A stretch of 64,000 nt of DNA from Limiplasma sp048370855 (lineage in GTDB: Bacteria; Bacillota; Clostridia; Christensenellales; Aristaeellaceae): positions 19,233 through 83,232 of the forward strand of contig DBGEOK010000049.1 in assembly GCA_048370855.1 (NCBI GenBank), given 5' to 3'. Every line of letters begins with the position of its first letter. Position 1 is the first letter of the stretch. The notes beneath the pieces are model-generated. The model ran no database searches, was not told where the DNA came from, and worked only from the letters and a program-made list of their open reading frames with translations. The translations under genes were made by a program, and so were the position numbers. Shown here piece by piece: positions 26,520 to 33,857 of the stretch.

Positions 26520-26743
26520 TTACGGATCGGGCTTGACGATAAAAAGAAAGGCGTCGCCGTTTTTGGGCGCGCGTGCGCAGCCACATAATGGATCTCCAGC
26601 CGGGCAGCGTCAAAGGTCTCTGCCGCCGGCTCCGTCGTGCCCGCCGCGGAGCCGCCGCCGGAAGGCCCTTCCGCCGACGACGCCAGCGGCGACAGCAAAA
26701 ACGTTATTGTGAACGACAATCAAAACGCCAAACTTCTTTTCAT
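26520..26743 (-). pseudogene. Decayed small exported protein at the tail of the acylation operon
   Basis: From an ATG at 26743 with GGAAGGGATGG ahead of it, the frame reads MKRSLAF, an in-frame TGA (26720-26722), then LSFTITFLLSPLASSAEG, a signal-peptide-like stretch split by the stop. It continues PSGGGSAAGTTEPAAETFDAARLEIHYV. A frame change near AAAAA (about 26562) gives NGDAFLFIVKPDP and a stop at 26520. The piece LEIHYV....GDAFLFI resembles the first strands of secreted metallo-beta-lactamase-fold proteins (LEVHFIDVGQGDA), but nothing more of that fold remains. I read it as a broken, shortened gene; a functional role is unlikely. Confidence 0.45.
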
Positions 26744-26852
26744 GGTTTCCATCCCTTCCGTATCGAGGCTTCAGCGTGACCACAACGGGCCGATGCCGAT
26801 CTGGTTTCCACGTTTCCTCCTTTCGGCTGTTATAGGCGGCGGGGCGCTGTCG

Positions 26853-28376
26853 TCATTGGTCTGCTGAAGCATCCATGATCTGCCTGAGCCTGCTCCTGTC
26901 CAGCTTCATGGTCGCGGTGCGGGGCATTTCATCCAGATGAACGCAGCAATCCGGCAGCATATAGCGGGCCAGCGCTTCCCTCAAGCCGGCCCGGATTTGC
27001 TTCTCCTCCAGCGCGCCCGTATAAAAGCACCACAGCTTATCCCGCTCTTCGTCAAAAAGCACGCAGCCTTCCTGCCAGCCGGGAATATTGCGAAGCGCAG
27101 CCTCCACCTCGCCGATTTCCATGCGGTAGCCCATGTGCTTGATCTGGGTATCGCGCCGGCCCAGCACCATAAGCTGCCCGTCCTCCCGGATATACCCGAT
27201 ATCTCCCCCTCGGAAAAACCGTTCCTGCCAGCCGCGGTTTAGGGGATCGACGACCCAGGAGGCCGCGGTCCTATCCGCGTCCCGATGATATCCGCTGGCA
27301 ATCCATGGGCTGGATACAAGCATTTCGCCAGGCTCCCCGGCCGGCAGCTCGTCGCCGTTTTCATCCACAAACAGGATATGGGTTAGCGAAAAGGGCCTGC
27401 CCACCGGCAAGCGGTCGCCGACCTGATGGCTTTTTTCCACCTTGCCCACAGCTACCGAAAACATCTCCGTGCTGCCGTAAAAATGCCACCAATCGGCGTT
27501 GGGGGAAGCGTCCATCCAGGCCTTCAGCGGGCTCCACGGCATGGATTCCCCGCTCATGACGCCCCATTTGAGGTATGGCAGACAGCCGGGTCGCAAAACG
27601 CCCGCGTTGGCTACGCTGACGAAGCTGGAGGGCGTCATGCAAAGCTCGGTGACGCGGCGCTCGTTCAGACAATCAATCAGCTTTCTGGGAAAGGTTAGCA
27701 CGCCGGCGGGCAGCAGATAGACCGTCGCCCCCAGCGCCACCGGCGGGAAAATATCCAGAAGGGAGTTGGCATAAAAGAAGGGGGATTGATTGCCGAAAAC
27801 CGTTTCTTCCGTCAGCTTGTATACGTCGATGGTCGCTTCCGTCCAGTTCAGATAGCTGAAGTGGGTCTGGACAGAACCCTTGGGGATGCCCGTGGAGCCC
27901 GAGGTATAGAGGATGGACATGGGATCGTACACGCTGGCTTGCTTGCGGCGGCAGGCCAGCCGTTCGTCATCCGCCACCTCGGCCTGGGCGGCGTGATAGG
28001 GAAGGACCGCCGCATCCGTCAAGCCGCAGGCCTGAAACGCCTTCAGCCCCCGCTCATCCGCCAGCACGGCGGCGGGACGGAGCAGGGTAAGCATCAGCCG
28101 CAGCCGCTCCGGCGGCATGGCGATGTCTAGCGGCGCATAGGCGCAGCCCGCATACAGCGTGCCGAACATGGCCGGAAGATTGCGGATGCTTCTGGCGTCC
28201 AGCAGCAGGGCGACCGGCGTGCGGGGCGCGGCGCGGCCCGCCAGGCACGAGCCGATCCGCCTGGCCCTGTCCACCAGGCCGGAAAAGGTCAGGCTCTCCC
28301 GGTCGTCATAAAAGGCGATTTTTGCCGGCGCTCGTGCCGCGGTTTCTTCCAGGTATTCCAGCATATTGGCTTTCAT
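26853..28376 (-). CDS. DltA-like adenylation enzyme 1 (amine-binding Asp absent)
   Basis: This 507-residue member of the ANL superfamily resembles D-alanine:carrier protein ligase. Visible are the ATP loop ILYTSGSTGIPKG (155-167), the YGSTEMF motif, RGGDIGYIREDGQLMVLGRRDTQIKHMGYRMEIGEVE (hinge and A8 region), and the C-terminal catalytic Lys (K491 in MKLDR). DltA and amino-acid A-domains carry an Asp in an F-D-x-S segment that holds the substrate amine; here that segment is FFYANS, with Ala at 203. This predicts a carboxylic acid without an alpha-amine, or an altered pocket. Its ATG overlaps the SGNH gene stop (ATGA), with AAGGAG upstream. It is the last intact gene of the operon and could load the single carrier protein at 32379. 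Confidence 0.85.
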   Translation of the reverse strand: MKANMLEYLEETAARAPAKIAFYDDRESLTFSGLVDRARRIGSCLAGRAAPRTPVALLLDARSIRNLPAMFGTLYAGCAYAPLDIAMPPERLRLMLTLLRPAAVLADERGLKAFQACGLTDAAVLPYHAAQAEVADDERLACRRKQASVYDPMSILYTSGSTGIPKGSVQTHFSYLNWTEATIDVYKLTEETVFGNQSPFFYANSLLDIFPPVALGATVYLLPAGVLTFPRKLIDCLNERRVTELCMTPSSFVSVANAGVLRPGCLPYLKWGVMSGESMPWSPLKAWMDASPNADWWHFYGSTEMFSVAVGKVEKSHQVGDRLPVGRPFSLTHILFVDENGDELPAGEPGEMLVSSPWIASGYHRDADRTAASWVVDPLNRGWQERFFRGGDIGYIREDGQLMVLGRRDTQIKHMGYRMEIGEVEAALRNIPGWQEGCVLFDEERDKLWCFYTGALEEKQIRAGLREALARYMLPDCCVHLDEMPRTATMKLDRSRLRQIMDASADQ

Positions 28377-29446
28377 TTGGCTTCTCCTTCCTGTCCGGAC
28401 GACTCAAACAACGGATATTTTTCAAACCACTTCTCCGCGCAGGCATCATAAGAGGCGTATTTGGCGTCGCCCCGGCGATCCGGGAGGTCGAACCGCTCCA
28501 TCAGATCGGCGCCCAGCTTTCGGGAAAAGGTGACGCTGCCCTTGACGTTCAAATGCTGCCAATCGGCAAAATCGGAGGAATAGCGCAGGCCAAAGCGCAG
28601 GGAGGGATCGTTGTAATTGACGCCGGAAACGCCGTATTCCTCCGCGATGGACCATAAGGCGTTGTAATACATATGATCGTTGGCATAGTCCGGGTTTGGC
28701 AGGCCGGCGAGCAGCAGCCCGACGCCCTCCCGCTTTGCAAGCTCAAAGATCTTTCTCGCATATTCCGCTTCCCGCTCGTTCATGTTGCGACGCACGCCGT
28801 TCCACACCAGCGACGGCCGCTGATGGCGCTCGATGCCGTCGGATTCGATATAGCCCTTCCAATCCGGGCCCCGGCCGCCGTTGTCCGGAGGAAGACGAAA
28901 ATCGCTTGCCTCCAGCCTGGAATAATTGCTGTGTACCTCCGGCAGCCCCAGAATATAGCCAAGCGCGTCCCTCGGCTGTTCCACGCAGGCCAGGATGGCC
29001 CCGACGCGGTTGTCCAGTCCCCGGATTCCGAACGTGGACAAGATCGTGCGCCCCCGCCTGGAATAATCCTGGGTGTAAATAGAGGGCTTTGCGTCCAGCA
29101 CAATAACCTTGGGACGCTGGGTTTTAAGCGCCTCGCGGATGGCGTAGTAGCTGACCCAGAAGGGCTGTTCGGCGCTGCAAAGGTCGTATGCGGCAATGCC
29201 GTATTCCTGCCACAGCACGTTGGTGTTGATTCCCGCATAAGCAAGCGAGGTCCCGACGGCGAGCACGTCCACGGTGTCCCCCGGCTGCCGGTACAGGTTC
29301 AGCATGGAACAGATCCCGTAATCATGCTTTGGCGTCAGCACATAACGGGCGTAGGCCATCAGGAGGAAGGCCAGCGCGGAAAAGCAGAGGCAGCGCAGCC
29401 AGAAGCCGCCCAGCCTTGCTTTGCGGGAAACGCTTTTTGCCGCCAT
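28373..29446 (-). CDS. DltD-like SGNH-fold membrane-anchored protein
   Basis: The product has 357 residues. The ATG at 29446 follows AAAGGAGG. A single N-terminal membrane helix (about 17-35) leaves the rest outside. The SGNH pattern is visible: VLAVGTSLAYAG with candidate Ser68, the ALWSIAEEYGVSGVNYND region, and FADWQHLNVKG near the end with the Asp-x-x-His of block V. In Dlt systems the corresponding protein takes part in the final acyl transfer to a wall polymer. Here it sits between the MBOAT and adenylation genes with 4-16 bp junctions, so it is part of the same system. The acceptor polymer is unknown. Confidence 0.78.
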   Translation of the reverse strand: MAAKSVSRKARLGGFWLRCLCFSALAFLLMAYARYVLTPKHDYGICSMLNLYRQPGDTVDVLAVGTSLAYAGINTNVLWQEYGIAAYDLCSAEQPFWVSYYAIREALKTQRPKVIVLDAKPSIYTQDYSRRGRTILSTFGIRGLDNRVGAILACVEQPRDALGYILGLPEVHSNYSRLEASDFRLPPDNGGRGPDWKGYIESDGIERHQRPSLVWNGVRRNMNEREAEYARKIFELAKREGVGLLLAGLPNPDYANDHMYYNALWSIAEEYGVSGVNYNDPSLRFGLRYSSDFADWQHLNVKGSVTFSRKLGADLMERFDLPDRRGDAKYASYDACAEKWFEKYPLFESSGQEGEAK

Positions 29447-29462
29447 GCCGGTTCCTCCTTTC

Positions 29463-30911
29463 TCAAAACTGCGTATACAGGAAGGCGGTGCTGTCATATC
29501 CCGATCCGTATATGCCGAAAACCGCGATGGACAGCATGAGCAAGAGCAGGATAGGCCAGCGAATAACGATACGGGCTTTGGCGAGCCGTGCGCATACGTC
29601 TATCTTTTTTTCGCACATCAGGTCAACCGCCAGCACGATCGCACAGCCCGCCGCTGCGATCAGCCATTCCAGCGGCTTCATCACCCCCGTCGTGAGGCCG
29701 GTAAAGCCGGCGAACGTCCAGTTTTGAAAGGTGTCCGCCAACAAAGAAAGGCTGTGCGCCGGGCGCATCGTAAAGGCGAAGAATTGGGCAAACAGGATCA
29801 GCCCCCAGGTGCGCAGCAGGCGAACGCCCGTCATCCACCCGTTTTTGGGAAGGTTCAGGGTCGTTCGCATCGTTTTCCACAGGGGCTCCAGCAGCATCGA
29901 CGCCGCCATCACCACGCCGAAATACGCGCCATAGAGAACCGCGTTCCAGCTAGCGGTGTGCCATACGCCAATGAGCAAAAACACGATCAGCGTCGCCAAC
30001 GCGCTGGGCAACGTGCGTCCCGTTTTTTTCCCAAGGCGCTTGGAGGCTTCCCGCCCCAGCGCCACCCCCGCGTGAGAGGCGATCAGCGGGTACATCAGAT
30101 AAGAGCGAAACCATGCGCCCAGCGTAATGTGCCATCTGCGCCAGTATTCCGCCACGCTTTTGGCAAAAAACGGGCGGCGGAAGTTTTCCGGCAGCTCGAC
30201 GCCCAGCATTCGGGACAGGCCGCGCACGGCGTCCATCCCTCCTGAAAAATCCAGGTATAGGCGGATGGTATATAGGATTACGCCGCCCAGAATGAACCAG
30301 CCGGGAAGATCGCCGCCATCGATAAGCGCCTCGGTCGTGACGGCCAACCGGTCTGCAATCACCAGCTTTTTAAAATACCCCCACAAAAGCAGTTGAAAGC
30401 CGGAAACGAAGGTATCAGGATCAAAGCGGTTGCCCGCGAAAAGCTGCCCGCCCAGCTCCTTCCATGTGGAAATCGGGCCCTGGGCAAGCTGAGGGAAATA
30501 GCCGACGAACAGCCAGGCCTTCAGAGGGTTTCTCTGTGCCTCCGCCTTGCCGCGATATACGTCGATTAAATATCCGGCGGACTGAAACGTAAAATAACTC
30601 AATCCGATTGGCAAAATCAGCCGTGCGCCGGTCAGCGCGGGAGCATACTTTAAAAAGGCCATGGCGCCCAAGTCCAAAAGCAGGAGCAGGGCCAGGAGCC
30701 ATCTTTTTTGTCGCCGCTGAAGCAGGAGAGCGCCGCCCCACATGACAAGCGCCACGGCGGTCAGGTGCGCCAGGCTTTGCCAGCCGGAAAGAACAACAAA
30801 GGCGGCGCTGCCCGCCAACAGCGCGATCCAGCGGGCCTTCAGCGGCAGCAGATAATAGCAGATTACGACGCCCGCGGCCAGCAGGAGAAATTCAAAAGAT
30901 AAGACGCTCAC
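29463..30911 (-). CDS. MBOAT-family O-acyltransferase (DltB/AlgI-like)
   Basis: This 482-residue integral membrane protein has ten or more helices. MBOAT features are GLSYFTFQSAGYLIDVYRG, the loop VGYFPQLAQGPISTW, LYLDFSGGMDAVRGLSRMLG, NFRRPF..KSVAEYWRRWHITLGAWFRSYL, and the invariant His in LIGVWHTASWNAVLYG. The family moves an acyl group, here from the acyl carrier protein, across the membrane to an outside acceptor hydroxyl. It begins with GTG inside the end of the adenylation-2 gene (20-bp overlap), with AGGAGG six bases upstream, so translation is coupled. It is the central transferase of the cassette. Confidence 0.9.
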   Translation of the reverse strand: MSVLSFEFLLLAAGVVICYYLLPLKARWIALLAGSAAFVVLSGWQSLAHLTAVALVMWGGALLLQRRQKRWLLALLLLLDLGAMAFLKYAPALTGARLILPIGLSYFTFQSAGYLIDVYRGKAEAQRNPLKAWLFVGYFPQLAQGPISTWKELGGQLFAGNRFDPDTFVSGFQLLLWGYFKKLVIADRLAVTTEALIDGGDLPGWFILGGVILYTIRLYLDFSGGMDAVRGLSRMLGVELPENFRRPFFAKSVAEYWRRWHITLGAWFRSYLMYPLIASHAGVALGREASKRLGKKTGRTLPSALATLIVFLLIGVWHTASWNAVLYGAYFGVVMAASMLLEPLWKTMRTTLNLPKNGWMTGVRLLRTWGLILFAQFFAFTMRPAHSLSLLADTFQNWTFAGFTGLTTGVMKPLEWLIAAAGCAIVLAVDLMCEKKIDVCARLAKARIVIRWPILLLLMLSIAVFGIYGSGYDSTAFLYTQF

Positions 30912-32382
30912 GTTCCGCCTCCTGTTTCAGGGCGAGCCTGTCCAGCTTTCCGCTGCCGGTGCGGGGCAGGCTGTCCCGCTTGAGGAGCGCGTCCGGCAGC
31001 ATGTACTTGGGCAGGGCGGCTTTCAGGGAAAGCCTCAGCGCTTTTACCTCAACGTTTCCCGTGTACGCGGCGACGATTCTTTCCCTCCCGGCATCGTAAT
31101 AGCAGCAAGCCAATTCAACGCCCGCCGCGCTTTGCAGGGCGCATTCAATTTCGCCCAGCTCGATGCGGTAGCCGCCGCGCTTGATCTGGCTGTCCCGACG
31201 GCCCAGGAACAGCAGCTCCCCGCGGTCGTTATACGTCCCCAGGTCTCCCGTTTGATAAATCACCTCCGGGATTTGAGGCCGCAGGGGATTTTGGACGAAG
31301 GCCGCGGCGGTTTTTTCCGGAGCGTTGTAGTATCCGGGAGACAGGCAGGCGCCGCAGACGCAGATTTCCCCATTGATGAGAAAAATTCGGGTGTTTCCGC
31401 AGGGAAACCCGATGGGCAGGCTGTCTGTGTCCTCAAATTCACGATCCACGCGATACCAGGCGCACACATCGGTAATTTCGGTCGGGCCGTACATGTTCAC
31501 ATAGTCCGCGCGCGGCAGCGCCCGTTTCCATTGGTTCAGCGTGGCGCAGGGCATCGTTTCACCGCAGAAAAACACCCGTTTCAGCTCGGGCAGACAGCCC
31601 GGCGTCAATACGTCCGCCCGCGCCAAAGCCGTCAGCGCGGAGGGCACCCAGAAAATCGTATCGATCCGCGCTTCCCGCAAGCGGCTCAGCAGCCGCTTGG
31701 GAAACGAAAAATCGCCCCTGGGAATCAGGCAGAGGCTGCCCCGCATCCGCATGGCGCAATAGATATCCAGCACGGAATTATCAAAGTAAAACGGCGCCTG
31801 ACTGCCGAACCGGACGCCGACAGGTAGCTGTAAAGCCCCGCAGGCCCATTCCACAAGGTCGATCACGCCGCGGTGGGTAATGGATACCCCCTTCGGCACG
31901 CCGGTGGAGCCGCTGGTAAACAGCACGTACAGCAGGTCGCCGTCAATATGCTCTTCCCGCCTGTTTGTAAGCAGCCCGGCGTCCGCCTGTTCCGGGATAT
32001 CCGAAACGCACAGCGTCAGGGCTTCTCCCGCGATGCGCCGCGCTACGCCGCTGAATTTTTCTTCATACACGACCGCGGCCGGACGCAGTGTTTCCGCGAT
32101 CAACAGCATCCGCGCCTCGGGCATGCTGGAATCCAGCGGCGTATAAAAGCAGCCTGCGTACACGGCCCCCAGCATGACGCATAGGCAGTCCGCGCTTTTT
32201 TCCATCAGGATCAGCACCGGCGCTTGCCGGGGGAGCAGCGCGGCCAGACGGCTGCCGACGCTCCGCGCCCTGTGACGAGCCTGCCCCCAGGTCATCCGCC
32301 CATCTGGCCGGTCAAAGGCCGTCTCGTCCGGCGAGAGACGCGCCGCGTCCTCCAGCCAATCCAAAATATTTCTCGTGCTCAT
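30892..32382 (-). CDS. DltA-like adenylation enzyme 2 (amine-binding Asp present)
   Basis: This 496-residue ANL enzyme has the ATP loop LFTSGSTGVPKGV (154-166), NMYGPTEITD, the hinge region YQTGDLGTYNDRGELLFLGRRDSQIKRGGYRIELGEIE, and the catalytic Lys K479 in SGKLDR. Unlike enzyme 1 it keeps the amine-binding Asp, D201 in APFYFDNSVLD, as in DltA. It therefore most likely activates D-alanine or another amino acid and loads it onto the carrier protein directly upstream. Its ATG overlaps the carrier gene stop (ATGA). Sequence identity with enzyme 1 is modest, so the two are old paralogues and not a recent duplication. Confidence 0.87.
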   Translation of the reverse strand: MSTRNILDWLEDAARLSPDETAFDRPDGRMTWGQARHRARSVGSRLAALLPRQAPVLILMEKSADCLCVMLGAVYAGCFYTPLDSSMPEARMLLIAETLRPAAVVYEEKFSGVARRIAGEALTLCVSDIPEQADAGLLTNRREEHIDGDLLYVLFTSGSTGVPKGVSITHRGVIDLVEWACGALQLPVGVRFGSQAPFYFDNSVLDIYCAMRMRGSLCLIPRGDFSFPKRLLSRLREARIDTIFWVPSALTALARADVLTPGCLPELKRVFFCGETMPCATLNQWKRALPRADYVNMYGPTEITDVCAWYRVDREFEDTDSLPIGFPCGNTRIFLINGEICVCGACLSPGYYNAPEKTAAAFVQNPLRPQIPEVIYQTGDLGTYNDRGELLFLGRRDSQIKRGGYRIELGEIECALQSAAGVELACCYYDAGRERIVAAYTGNVEVKALRLSLKAALPKYMLPDALLKRDSLPRTGSGKLDRLALKQEAERERLIF

Positions 32383-32615
32383 TTTTTCTGAAACCTGCGC
32401 ACCATCTTCAGCATGGCGTCGGCGCTGTTGAAGTTTTCCGGCTCGATCTCCCCGGAAGGAATGTGGATGTCAAAGCCGACGTCCAAAGCGACGATGATTC
32501 GGGTCAAATCCAGCGAGTCGATGATCTCCTCGTCCACCAGGCCCTGTTCATTGGCGAAGTCCACGTCGTCCCGCACTTCGGCCAGCAGGTTCAGCAATTT
32601 CTCCATGTCGTTCAT
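32379..32615 (-). CDS. Acyl carrier protein (DltC-like)
   Basis: The product has 78 residues. I chose the ATG at 32615, preceded by GGAGGAGGGGG; the longer open frame runs through a hairpin region. It is acidic and four-helical, with the phosphopantetheine attachment Ser at S34 in EIIDSLDLTRI. In Dlt systems this protein receives the activated D-alanine and hands it to the MBOAT protein. It is the only carrier in the window, so both adenylation enzymes probably use it. It is the first gene of the acylation part and overlaps adenylation enzyme 2 by four bases. Confidence 0.88.
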   Translation of the reverse strand: MNDMEKLLNLLAEVRDDVDFANEQGLVDEEIIDSLDLTRIIVALDVGFDIHIPSGEIEPENFNSADAMLKMVRRFQKK

Positions 32616-32640
32616 CGGATACCCCCTCCTCCCGCTTGCC

Positions 32641-32719
32641 GATGTCCTTTCCGCAAGGACGAAGCGTTCCCGTTCCTCTGGAAAGGACATCCCGGAGGAG
32701 GACATCCCTCCTCCTCCGG
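32641..32719 (-). promoter_or_regulatory. Two tandem inverted repeats between the ABC ATPase and acylation genes
   Basis: Repeat one is GATGTCCTTTCC (32641-32652) with its perfect complement at 32680-32691. Repeat two is an 11-bp perfect stem (32692-32702 with 32709-32719, arm CCGGAGGAGGA). They fill the 115-bp gap between the ATPase stop and the carrier start. No T-run follows, so they may be an RNA processing or stability element, or a regulator site that uncouples the two halves of the operon. Confidence 0.55.
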
Positions 32720-32730
32720 TAGATCCGTAA

Positions 32731-33852
32731 TCAAAGGTTGACGCGCTTTTCCGTTTGGGGATCAAAGAGGTGCAGCTTGGCCATGTTGGGGGTCAACAGC
32801 AGTTCCTTTTCAGCGGGAACCGTTTCTCCGGCGTACTTGAACACAACCACCTTTTCGTTTACCCGCACATAAATCAGATAGGCGTCGCCCAGCGGCTCGA
32901 TGGAATCCACGTGAGCGGCGATTCCATTCACGCCCTCTTTGGCCAGCTCAAAATCCGAGGGACGAATCCCCAGATCGACCTTTTTCCCAACATAGGGCGT
33001 CAGCGAAGCCTTGACGGACTCAGGCGCGTGAAGGCGGAAGGAGCCGGCGTCCAGGATCAGGCTTCCATTTTCCTGCTTGACATCGCAGGGGAAGATGTTG
33101 ATCTGGGGCGTGCCCAGAAAGCCCGCCACAAACTCATTGGCCGGATGATCGTACAGGTCGTTCGGCGTGCCCTGCTGCACGATGCGGCCATCCTTCATCA
33201 GCACGATATGGTCGGCCATGGTCATGGCCTCGGTCTGGTCATGGGTTACGTAAATGGTGGTGATGCCCAACTGCTCCTGAATTTTCTTCAGCTCATAGCG
33301 CACCTGGTCGCGGAGCTTGGCGTCCAGGTTGCCCAGCGGCTCGTCCAGCAGAAAAACCTGGGGATCGCGTACCAGAGCCCGGCCAAGCGCCACGCGCTGC
33401 CGTTGGCCGCCGGACAATTCCGCCGGGCGGCGATCCAGTAGCTGTTCGATGGAGAGCATCTTTGCCATGTAGTTCACGCGCTTTTCGATCTCTTCCTTGG
33501 GCGCTTTTTTGGTTTTCAGGGCAAAAGACATGTTATCCCGCACCGTCATGTTGGGATACAGGGCGTATTCCTGAAACACCATGGCGATATTGCGTTCCTG
33601 AGGGGGAACAAAGGTTTTGTCCTTTCCCTTGCCCGCGGCGGAGGTCATCACTTCGTCTCCGAACCGGATCTCGCCGCCAAAGGGATGCAACAGACCCGCG
33701 ATGCAGTGCATAGCCGTGGACTTTCCGCAGCCGGAGGGCCCCAGGAATACGCAGAACTCGCCGTCCTGGATTTCCAGGTTCAGCTCATCCAGCACGTAGG
33801 ATTTGCCTTTGTTGTAGCTTACGCTCATATCCTTAATGGTAATAGAAGCCAT
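32731..33852 (-). CDS. Sugar ABC transporter ATP-binding protein (MsmX/UgpC type)
   Basis: This 373-residue ATPase has Walker A LGPSGCGKST (about 37-46), signature LSGGQRQR and Walker B VFLLDEPLGNLDAKLR. It has the C-terminal OB-type regulatory domain (about 240-373) with GIRPSDFELAKEG and VVFKYAGETVPAEKELLL, typical of the MalK/MsmX group that drives carbohydrate importers. It completes a full importer with the permeases at 35816-37740 and the binding protein at 39785. MsmX-type ATPases can serve several importers, but location argues for this one. GGGAGG precedes the ATG; the GH3 gene is 5 bp upstream. Confidence 0.95.
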   Translation of the reverse strand: MASITIKDMSVSYNKGKSYVLDELNLEIQDGEFCVFLGPSGCGKSTAMHCIAGLLHPFGGEIRFGDEVMTSAAGKGKDKTFVPPQERNIAMVFQEYALYPNMTVRDNMSFALKTKKAPKEEIEKRVNYMAKMLSIEQLLDRRPAELSGGQRQRVALGRALVRDPQVFLLDEPLGNLDAKLRDQVRYELKKIQEQLGITTIYVTHDQTEAMTMADHIVLMKDGRIVQQGTPNDLYDHPANEFVAGFLGTPQINIFPCDVKQENGSLILDAGSFRLHAPESVKASLTPYVGKKVDLGIRPSDFELAKEGVNGIAAHVDSIEPLGDAYLIYVRVNEKVVVFKYAGETVPAEKELLLTPNMAKLHLFDPQTEKRVNL

Positions 33853-33857
33853 GTTAC

